Part shown: in pieces, positions 58,722 to 64,000 of the stretch
How positions within the stretch are numbered: position 1 is the stretch's first letter
Layout of the letters: each line of letters begins with the position of its first letter
Origin: DASXUX01 sp036504595
GTDB taxonomy: Bacteria > Planctomycetota > SZUA-567 > H5-PLA8
Assembly (NCBI GenBank): GCA_036504595.1
Contig: DASXUX010000011.1
Location: 62,001 to 126,000 of the forward strand
Direction of reading: 5' to 3'
DNA length: 64,000 bases
Translations under genes and position numbers: made by a program
The notes under the pieces: generated by a model
Database searches by the model: none
What the model was told of the DNA's origin: nothing
What the model saw: only the letters and a program-made list of their open reading frames with translations

Positions 58722-59315
58722 GTGGCGGACGGCCCGAACCTACAGCCGAATCACGCGCAAGAAACGGCGTGGATCCAGGCCGCCCAGAATGGAGATCGGC
58801 AGGCTTTCGACGCTTTGGCCGAGCTGCATGGCCGCGGCGTGGTTCGGTACTTGGACGGACTGACACGTAACGCCGCGGACGCCGAAGACCTGACGCAAGA
58901 GGCGTTGTTGCAGGCCTTCCGCGGAATCCGTTCGTTCCAGCGCGGGTCGGATTTCCGCGCCTGGCTGTTGAAGATCGCGTACCACGAATGGGTGCATCTG
59001 GTACGCAGAAAAAAGAAGGTGACGGCGGTCAGCCCCGAGACGCTGAACAGCGTGCCGGCCAATTCCGCCCCAACCGGCGGCGATGAACTGGCCGCGGCGA
59101 CCCGGGCCGCGGTGCAGAAGCTGCCGGACGAGCAGCGCGCGGTCGTGCTGCTCCGCTTTGGCGAAGGGTTAAGCCATAGCGAGATCGCGCGCATCACGGG
59201 AAGTGAAGTGGCCACGGTTCGCTGGAGATTGTTCCGCGCCCGGCAGACGCTGCAGAAAGCACTGAAGCCTTGGGCGCCGTTGAGAGTGGCGAGTGACGAA
59301 GTGACCGGTGAGTGA
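58722..59315 (+). CDS. ECF-type RNA polymerase sigma factor (first)
   Basis: The start is GTG 58722, 11 bases after GGAG, because no ATG precedes the conserved region; 197 residues. Sigma-2: FDALAELHGRGVVRYLDGLTRNAADAEDLTQEALLQAFRGIRSF with the D-x-E-D-L-x-Q-E core-binding motif. Sigma-4: LPDEQRAVVLLRFGEGLSHSEIARITGSEVATVRWRLFRARQTL. It directs RNA polymerase to stress or envelope promoters. The C-terminal few residues (VASDEVTGE) are encoded by the start of a heptamer array. The anti-sigma gene follows. The frame is open upstream to 57771 but that part runs across the neighbouring gene. Confidence 0.93.
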   Translation: MADGPNLQPNHAQETAWIQAAQNGDRQAFDALAELHGRGVVRYLDGLTRNAADAEDLTQEALLQAFRGIRSFQRGSDFRAWLLKIAYHEWVHLVRRKKKVTAVSPETLNSVPANSAPTGGDELAAATRAAVQKLPDEQRAVVLLRFGEGLSHSEIARITGSEVATVRWRLFRARQTLQKALKPWAPLRVASDEVTGE

Positions 59316-59346
59316 TGAAACTGGTGAGTGGTGAGCGGTGAGTGGT
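59282..59346. repeat. GGTGAGT heptamer array across the sigma stop
   Basis: GAGAGTG, GCGAGTG, ACGAAGTG, then GGTGAGT at 59307, GATGAAACT, GGTGAGT, GGTGAGC, GGTGAGT. It overlaps the sigma-factor stop codon at 59313-59315. Confidence 0.8.
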
Positions 59347-59363
59347 ATTTAGGAGCGCGGCAG

Positions 59364-60077
59364 ATGACCTGCGATGATGTTCGTGTAGCGCTCGAAGACG
59401 ACGGCCCGCGCTCCGGCCCGGTCGCCGAGCACCTCGGAACGTGCTCAGCATGCGCACAGTACGCGCAGCAGCTTGCGGCCGAGAACCGGGTGCTTGCAGA
59501 AGCCCTGAACGATCCAGTTGACGAAGCGCGGTGGCAGAAGATCAAGGCCGGACTCAACAACCGTCTGCTGAACGAGACGCAGCCCGCCGTTGTTCTGCGC
59601 TGGCGCCGCTGGCCCGCCGCTGCTGCGGCGGCGATCGCTTGCACGCTCCTGGGCGGGCTGCTCCTTTACTACTGGGCGGCCGGACAGGCGCCGGAAACGG
59701 CGAGCGTGCCAGCGGCCGGCGACAGCTTCAGCGCGCAGCTTGGACGGCTTCAGCAGCAGGTGCGCGAGCGGCAGTTGCTGGAAGACCTGGAGCAGTTGCA
59801 GGCGGCTTTCAAGGATGATTCGGACGCGAAATCGACCGCCGAAGACGCGGAGCTCTATGTGGAGCGCCTGCTGGCGCTGGATATCAGCACCCCGGAGCAG
59901 TCGCGAGAGATACTTGCAGGCATTCGCGCCGCACGAATTTCGGAGCGTTTGCAGGAGGTGCGCCAGAGCCTGAGCGAGGAGACTCCGAAGCCCGTGATCT
60001 CCTCCCTGGAATCAGCGGCTGCAACGTTGAGCGAAGCGGGCCGCATCGCGACTGCGGAGGGCCGTCATGGAAAATGA
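59364..60077 (+). CDS. Zinc-type anti-sigma factor (first)
   Basis: ATG 59364 follows AGGAG by 8 bases; 237 residues. The zinc anti-sigma motif H23-x3-C27-x2-C30 (EHLGTCSAC) binds the sigma factor. A membrane segment lies at about 82-103 (AAAAAIACTLLGGLLLYYW), followed by a long helical part rich in Glu and Gln (QLGRLQQQVRERQLLEDLEQLQAAF). The sensor domain is thus outside. It probably releases the sigma on envelope stress. Its stop overlaps the start of the following TPR gene by 11 bases. Confidence 0.87.
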   Translation: MTCDDVRVALEDDGPRSGPVAEHLGTCSACAQYAQQLAAENRVLAEALNDPVDEARWQKIKAGLNNRLLNETQPAVVLRWRRWPAAAAAAIACTLLGGLLLYYWAAGQAPETASVPAAGDSFSAQLGRLQQQVRERQLLEDLEQLQAAFKDDSDAKSTAEDAELYVERLLALDISTPEQSREILAGIRAARISERLQEVRQSLSEETPKPVISSLESAAATLSEAGRIATAEGRHGK

Positions 60078-60768
60078 ACGGCCGGGTATAGGGTATGGGG
60101 TATCGGGTATGGGCCATTGTTGTTGGCTTCAGGCCACCACGATACCCCATACCCCATACCCCATGCCCTCTTCTCGCCTGTGTGTGCTGATTGCGCTGCT
60201 CGCGTCGGCCCTGCTGAGTTTTCCCGTGCGCGCTGAAGATCCCGCCGCGGAATTCGCCGTCGCCGAGGAGAAATTTCGGGAGAAGGATTACGAGGACGCT
60301 CTGGCGGCGTACCGCGCATTTGCGGAAAAGTACCCGAAGGATTGGCGCGCGGCGCAGGCGCGCTTTACCGAGGCGTTTATTCTGCAAAAGAAGCTCAGCC
60401 GTCTGCCGCAGGCCCGCCAGGCTTACGAGAACGTGATCAAGCAGGACGGTGCGCACCCGTTCTCGCGGAGCGCTCAATACCACATCGCACAGTCCTACGA
60501 GCAGTCCGGCGACACGCCAAAGGCCATTCGCGCCTACGACGATCTGCTGAAGAAAGGACCGAAGGGGCCTCGCGAACCCGGCGTGAAACGCAAGCTCGAC
60601 TTTTTACGCAAGCACGCCGAAGGGAAGGCCGAGGATCCGCCGGGCTGGGGCGAACGCATCGAGCGCAAGCACTGGCGCAAAGCGGAGAAAGGCGAACAGG
60701 GCGAGAAGCACGCGCACCGGCATCGTGTCGGCGATCCCAACCGGCCCGATCCGGAACCGACGGATTAA
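60067..60768 (+). CDS. Exported TPR protein (YbgF/TolA-like repeats)
   Basis: The start 60067 has GGAGG 6 bases upstream and overlaps the anti-sigma stop. The protein begins MENERP; then 28 residues from a heptamer array (60085-60168) intervene; then the signal peptide SSRLCVLIALLASALLSFPVRA follows. Without the insert the N-terminus would be a normal signal peptide. ATG 60163, inside the array, is an alternative start but has no ribosome binding site. The mature part has about three TPRs (YEDALAAYRAFAEKYPKDWRAAQARFTEAFIL; QARQAYENVIKQDGAHPFSRSAQYHIAQSYE). The C-terminus is very basic. It may link the sigma module to envelope assembly. Confidence 0.75.
   Translation: MENERPGIGYGVSGMGHCCWLQATTIPHTPYPMPSSRLCVLIALLASALLSFPVRAEDPAAEFAVAEEKFREKDYEDALAAYRAFAEKYPKDWRAAQARFTEAFILQKKLSRLPQARQAYENVIKQDGAHPFSRSAQYHIAQSYEQSGDTPKAIRAYDDLLKKGPKGPREPGVKRKLDFLRKHAEGKAEDPPGWGERIERKHWRKAEKGEQGEKHAHRHRVGDPNRPDPEPTD
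60084..60168. repeat. Inverted GGGTATN/NATACCC heptamer array
   Basis: The left arm GGGTATA, GGGTATG, GGGTATC, GGGTATG (60084-60111); the right arm GATACCC, CATACCC, CATACCC, CATGCCC (60141-60168), in register. It starts 6 bases after the anti-sigma stop and lies inside the open reading frame of the TPR gene. Confidence 0.93.
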
Positions 60769-60800
60769 GTTAAAAGGAAAAAGAAAAAGGAAAAGGACGA

Positions 60801-60826
60801 GCGCTGCTACTGTCAGCGCTTTTTCT
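60801..60826 (+). terminator. Terminator of the first sigma/TPR operon
   Basis: AGCGCTG/CAGCGCT with a seven-base loop followed by TTTTT. Confidence 0.85.
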
Positions 60827-60835
60827 TTTGCCTTT

Positions 60836-61648
60836 TCACTTTTTCCGTGCCGTAATTTGCAGATGACTCGCCCGCCCCATCGCGGAAGGGATGCGGCAGA
60901 GTTTGCGCTCCAGGGCGGCGATTTCATCGTACTGCTGCGAGTCCTCCAGAAGCGGTTCCAGTTTTTTCATAGGTAAAACTGTCTTTCCAAACAGGTCGAG
61001 CACCTCAAAGCCGGCACGTTCGAACAGGGCTCGAAGCGTTTCTGCGGTAAAGGTGTGCACCGGGAAGCGTTCGCCGGCGTCGTGAGCCAGCCACTCCATT
61101 TCGCCGCTCCCAAGCAATTTTTTCAAATCTACTAAATTATTTTTTTCGGAATAATGATCGATTGCCGCGAGGGTCTGATCGACCGATGCTACCAGCACGC
61201 CACCGGTTCGTAATATTCGCGAAATGGACTTTAGTGCACGCGCTGGAACTGTTGCAAAAGAGAGCACGTCGCCTTGTGCAATAGCTAACGCATAGTCCTG
61301 AATCGGTAACGATGACAGATCCATAACGTCGGCTTTTACGAAACTGACACGTTCGTCCAAACCCATAATGGAAGCTTTCTGTCGCGCCACTTCGAGCATT
61401 CCCTGGGAGAGATCCGATAAAGTCACGCTGTATCCCGATTTGGCAATGCGCAGTCCGTACTTACCCGTACCGCAACCCAGGTCCACCACTGGAGCGCGCA
61501 AGTCATGTGGCAGATAGGCTTTCATCGGAGTCCAGGAGAGTTCGTACCAAAGATCCCAGCGCAGGCCGGAGTAGATTTCGTCATACCGTGCGGCCACCCG
61601 ATTATGGTACATCACATTTGGGGTTACATCGAAAGTTCCATTTTTCAT
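60836..61648 (-). CDS. Class I SAM-dependent methyltransferase
   Basis: The ATG at 61648 has AAGGAA before it; 270 residues. Motif I VVDLGCGTGKYGLRIA, motif II SDLSQGM and FVKADVMDL, and motif IV ALAIAQGDVLSF are as in the methyltransferase type 11/25 families (UbiE-like fold). It probably methylates a small molecule; the substrate is unknown. The C-terminus is variable. It is divergent from the second sigma gene, 90 bases apart. The frame open to 61816 overlaps the sigma gene and is not supported. Confidence 0.85.
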   Translation of the reverse strand: MKNGTFDVTPNVMYHNRVAARYDEIYSGLRWDLWYELSWTPMKAYLPHDLRAPVVDLGCGTGKYGLRIAKSGYSVTLSDLSQGMLEVARQKASIMGLDERVSFVKADVMDLSSLPIQDYALAIAQGDVLSFATVPARALKSISRILRTGGVLVASVDQTLAAIDHYSEKNNLVDLKKLLGSGEMEWLAHDAGERFPVHTFTAETLRALFERAGFEVLDLFGKTVLPMKKLEPLLEDSQQYDEIAALERKLCRIPSAMGRASHLQITARKK

Positions 61649-61738
61649 CTTGAAATTCCTTGACTTTGCCTTGTCACGTAGGCATATTACAAGTGCGGCA
61701 AAAGAGAAACAACATTTTCCTGTTAGGAGTGCGCAGAG

Positions 61739-62683
61739 ATGGGTCTGAAAGCCAGAACGGCCACCCGGACATCCACACCGCATTTGTGCGATCTCGCTCA
61801 AACAGCCATAGCACAAACGCGCACCGTTGCCAGCCGAGGCGCGCTGAAGTTGATAGGGTGCGCGTCCACCGCACAGTCAATCCCGATGGAAGACATCAGC
61901 ACAGACGCACAGGCAGCATCAGTGACGCGCGAGGGGGTCGTGTGGCACAAAATTCTTCTCGGAACTCAGCCGCTCGCCACTGCAATCAGCCTGGGCAATC
62001 CGGGCGCCCAGGTGCTGCGTCAGGCTCCGCCCAAGCCCGTCATCCGGCCGGCGCAGCCGCAAAGCACGCAGCCGATCGATGCCGAAGCGGCGGCGCAGCT
62101 CGCAGCCGATGTGCGGCGGGCTCAAAGCGGCGACGCCGATGCATTGGCTTCGCTGATCGAGAACAACCGCGCCTGGGTCCGCGGCATCGCGTATTCGGTC
62201 TTGGGCGATGCGCATCTGGCCGAAGACGCGGCGCAAGAAGTTTGCGTTCGGGTGGTGAAGCATCTGCGCGGACTGGATACGCCCGAAGCGTTCCGGCCGT
62301 GGGTTTACCGCATGACCCGCAACGTGGCGCTTTCGATGGCGCAGCGCAGAGAACGATCGCCGCAGCCGCTGAGCCTGGACTCGGAGCAGTTGCAGGAGAG
62401 CTTCCACTCCACGCGTGATGAACGCCCCAGCGCGGCGATGGAAGAGGACGAGAAGGTTTCGGGGATTTTGGAGACGATCGAGAGGCTGCCGGACATCTAC
62501 CGCGAGGTTCTGGTTCTCAAGCATGTTCAGGACTTGAGTTACTCGGAGATGTCGCACATTCTGGGGGTCAGTGTCAAGTCGTTGGAAGTCCGGCTGGTGC
62601 GCGCACGAAAACTGCTCCAGGATCGCCTGGGCCGGCACTTCAACCGAGGGCGAAAGCGCGACCCGCTCGACGAAAAGGAATGA
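61739..62683 (+). CDS. ECF-type sigma factor (second) with N-terminal extension
   Basis: AGGAG lies 9 bases before ATG 61739, giving 314 residues. The first 120 residues are an extension with no recognised domain, rich in Ala, Gln and Thr. Sigma-2 follows: RRAQSGDADALASLIENNRAWVRGIAYSVLGDAHLAEDAAQEVCVRVVKHL with D-x-x-E-D-x-x-Q-E. Sigma-4: LPDIYREVLVLKHVQDLSYSEMSHILGVSVKSLEVRLVRARKLL. A shorter start at 61886 would fit a normal ECF length but lacks a ribosome binding site. A possible promoter TTGACT (61660)/TATTAC (61685) with a 19-base spacer lies in the divergent spacer. It overlaps the anti-sigma gene by ATGA. Confidence 0.9.
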   Translation: MGLKARTATRTSTPHLCDLAQTAIAQTRTVASRGALKLIGCASTAQSIPMEDISTDAQAASVTREGVVWHKILLGTQPLATAISLGNPGAQVLRQAPPKPVIRPAQPQSTQPIDAEAAAQLAADVRRAQSGDADALASLIENNRAWVRGIAYSVLGDAHLAEDAAQEVCVRVVKHLRGLDTPEAFRPWVYRMTRNVALSMAQRRERSPQPLSLDSEQLQESFHSTRDERPSAAMEEDEKVSGILETIERLPDIYREVLVLKHVQDLSYSEMSHILGVSVKSLEVRLVRARKLLQDRLGRHFNRGRKRDPLDEKE

Positions 62684-63705
62684 CGGTTCGGGCCGCAGGC
62701 CTGTCCGTCGCAGAGGGGAACGACGACGTGGACTTGCTGCCAACCGACATCGAATCGAAAGGGCGCACTCGCGCGCTGACGTGTGAAGACGCCGAGATCC
62801 TGGTCTCCCGGGAGCTGGACAGCCAGCTCAGCCCCGGCGACCGGCCCGCACTTGATATTCACCTTGAAACCTGCGAAGCGTGCCGCGTCCAGCGCGAAAT
62901 GTGGCGCTCGCACGACCAGCAGGCGCATGAAGAAGTTCGCGTACTGTGGCCTGAAAGGCCGTCTGTGCGCACCCGGATCGCGACCCGCTCTCAGGCGCTT
63001 CGACCGCAGATGTGGCGGCGCCGCTGGATCTGGATTCCATTGGGTGCCGTCGCCGCGCAGGTTCTGGCGGTGATTGGGCTGGCCGCTTACTTCGTTCTCT
63101 TCGCACCCCAAGCGCAAGCCCCGCAAAATCGAATTGCCACCCTGCCGGTGCGTCCTTCGGTTGCTGCATCCGCGCCGCAGCCTGAGCCGCGCGCCGGCTC
63201 CGTGGCGCAAGTGGGGCGGGCCTCCGTGCCCGCCAAGACCACATTTTCCGGCGATGGGCAGGGTCACTCGCCGGACTCCCCACCCCCACCCCACACGCCG
63301 AAAGAGCCTGTGGCGGTGCCGGACTCCGCACCGACAGGGATCCTGGTTGCAGTCCCGAGAACCGAAATTCAGGAGCATGTCTCGGCGATGCTGCTCCCCG
63401 CGCCGGCCGCAGTGTTGATGCCCAATGTATTTGCAGAGTACGTCATTGATGACGTGGGGGATGCCGGCCTCCGCGCCGGCAGGGACGCCGGCCGCATCAC
63501 ACTGCTGGGCGATGTTTTCGCCGGCAAGGCCGTGCTGCGCTTGGTCGATACCCAGGGTGTCCGCACCGAGGTGGCTCAAGCGGATGTCGATACGGTTCTC
63601 CCCGCGCCGCAACGCGCCGTCGCGCGCCGCTTCATCGCGGCGTGTCTGCGTCCGGAAATGCGAAGCCGGTTTGCCGAAGCGCTGCGCAGGGCGGAGCGGA
63701 AGTAA
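62680..63705 (+). CDS. Zinc-type anti-sigma factor (second)
   Basis: 341 residues; its ATG overlaps the sigma stop (ATGA), so translation is coupled. The zinc anti-sigma motif H61-x3-C65-x2-C68 (IHLETCEAC) is present. A membrane segment (WIPLGAVAAQVLAVIGLAAYFVLFA, about 117-141) is followed by a Pro/Ser-rich exterior part and a C-terminal domain (ILVAVPRTEIQEHVSAMLLPAPAAVLMPNVFAEYVIDD). Two in-frame palindromes (63215-63234, 63463-63480) interrupt the exterior part. It would hold the second sigma factor at the membrane. Confidence 0.87.
   Translation: MTVRAAGLSVAEGNDDVDLLPTDIESKGRTRALTCEDAEILVSRELDSQLSPGDRPALDIHLETCEACRVQREMWRSHDQQAHEEVRVLWPERPSVRTRIATRSQALRPQMWRRRWIWIPLGAVAAQVLAVIGLAAYFVLFAPQAQAPQNRIATLPVRPSVAASAPQPEPRAGSVAQVGRASVPAKTTFSGDGQGHSPDSPPPPHTPKEPVAVPDSAPTGILVAVPRTEIQEHVSAMLLPAPAAVLMPNVFAEYVIDDVGDAGLRAGRDAGRITLLGDVFAGKAVLRLVDTQGVRTEVAQADVDTVLPAPQRAVARRFIAACLRPEMRSRFAEALRRAERK
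63215..63234. repeat. Palindrome inside the second anti-sigma gene
   Basis: GGCGGGC, loop CTCCGT, GCCCGCC, translated within QVGRASVPAK. A related palindrome (GCCGGC, CTCCGC, GCCGGC) lies at 63463-63480 in the same gene, translated within DAGLRAGRDAG. Both share GGCCTCCGYGCC-like cores. Confidence 0.6.
63463..63480. repeat. Second palindrome inside the second anti-sigma gene
   Basis: GCCGGC, loop CTCCGC, GCCGGC, followed by AGGGACGCCGGC. Same loop type as 63215-63234. Translated in frame. Confidence 0.55.
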
Positions 63706-63720
63706 CCGGAAGTAGTTTAT

Positions 63721-63810
63721 GGTTCGTAGGTCACGGTTCATGGTTCGCATGCGGAACTCGAAACCACGAACCGTGAACCACGAACCAACAGCCACGAACC
63801 ACGAGCCCTG
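63721..63810. repeat. Inverted GGTTCNN/AACCNNN heptamer arrays
   Basis: Left arm 63721-63748: GGTTCGT, AGGTCAC, GGTTCAT, GGTTCGC. Right arm 63755-63810: AACTCGA, AACCACG, AACCGTG, AACCACG, AACCAAC, AGCCACG, AACCACG, AGCCCTG, all in register. It starts 15 bases after the anti-sigma stop and ends 3 bases from the next gene's stop. Confidence 0.93.
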
Positions 63811-63813
63811 AAC

Positions 63814-64000
63814 TTACTTTATACCATTGTCAGCTTCCCACTTTTTGACGTAGCCGATGTACTCTTCGAGCTTGGAGTAATCGCCGCACCAGGTCGTGTA
63901 GATGACGCCGGTCACGTCTTTGACTCTCTTCGACGTTTCCAGCCATTCGACGATTCGCTTTGGGTCGGCATCGTAGAAGCCGGCGAGGATCTGCTGATTG
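63814..64000 (-). CDS. C-terminal end of an unidentified protein (runs off window)
   Basis: The minus strand from the window edge encodes about 61 residues ending LEEYIGYVKKWEADNGIK and TAA. A stretch of the form VKDVTGVIYTTWCGDYSKLEEY is reminiscent of the C-terminal end of glycoside-hydrolase barrels such as hexosaminidase-like enzymes, but the piece is too short to name. The rest lies outside the window. Confidence 0.6.
   Translation of the reverse strand, partial: NQQILAGFYDADPKRIVEWLETSKRVKDVTGVIYTTWCGDYSKLEEYIGYVKKWEADNGIK

Overview
This window is a GC-rich bacterial chromosome segment, most likely from the Planctomycetota/PVC group or a nearby deep lineage (inference, moderate confidence). 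The pointers are a SecE with extra N-terminal membrane segments, two DUF1080 (3-keto-disaccharide hydrolase) proteins, many exported proteins of unknown function, a very long RNase E/G with a low-complexity insertion, and an intact pilM-N-O-P-Q cluster. No plasmid, phage, transposase or CRISPR array is visible.

Layout. 1-5115 (minus): a translation operon from a strong promoter at 5087-5115: tRNA-Thr, tuf, rpmG, tRNA-Trp, secE, nusG, rplK, rplA, rplJ (cut by the window edge). 5280-8224: an exported hydrolase and an ankyrin protein. 8267-11363: rpsO and pnp. 11478-15540: DHH phosphoesterase, NicO/RcnA-type metal exporter, Nudix hydrolase, two DUF1080 proteins. 15618-21557: a 1979-residue exported repeat protein. 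22048-26214: exported SGNH hydrolase, coiled-coil membrane protein, exported metalloprotease and hydrolase. 26422-28050: two superoxide dismutases, one cytosolic and one exported. 28353-35624: purA, a zinc-ribbon membrane protein, ribF and a two-gene exported flavin/thiol module. 35762-36614: twin glycine-rich proteins. 36916-42494: rsmA, a ferritin-like protein, an exported protein and an FHA-GAF-cyclase. 42874-47202 (minus): DUF2344 protein, RNase E/G, rplU. 47778-53075 (minus): pilM-N-O-P-Q. 53323-57780 (minus): GH36-like alpha-galactosidase, sugar epimerase and a SelW-like selenoprotein. 58722-63705: two ECF sigma/anti-sigma pairs with a TPR protein and a methyltransferase. The right edge holds the 3' end of an unidentified gene.

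Two observations stand out. First, a SelW/Rdx-family gene (53323-53544, minus) that a normal ORF search misses: its redox motif is C-x-x-U with U encoded by in-frame TGA, followed by a short hairpin with a bulged U resembling a bacterial SECIS element. Second, at least 15 intergenic loci carry short tandem arrays with a period of seven bases. The heptamer word differs between loci, degenerates within each array, often has a reverse-complement partner array in the same spacer, and usually lies within about 15 bases of a stop codon. One such element appears to have entered the 5' end of the TPR gene in frame (about 84 bp). Other palindromic elements occur between genes, and related ones seem to be translated inside two genes.

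Functional links: the 5' operon is core translation and secretion. ribF sits directly before an exported protein with an ApbE-type flavinylation motif, overlapped by a large exported protein with a CxxC thioredoxin-like domain; this suggests a flavin/thiol redox module outside the cytoplasm. The DUF1080, GH36 and SGNH genes fit use of plant or algal polysaccharides.
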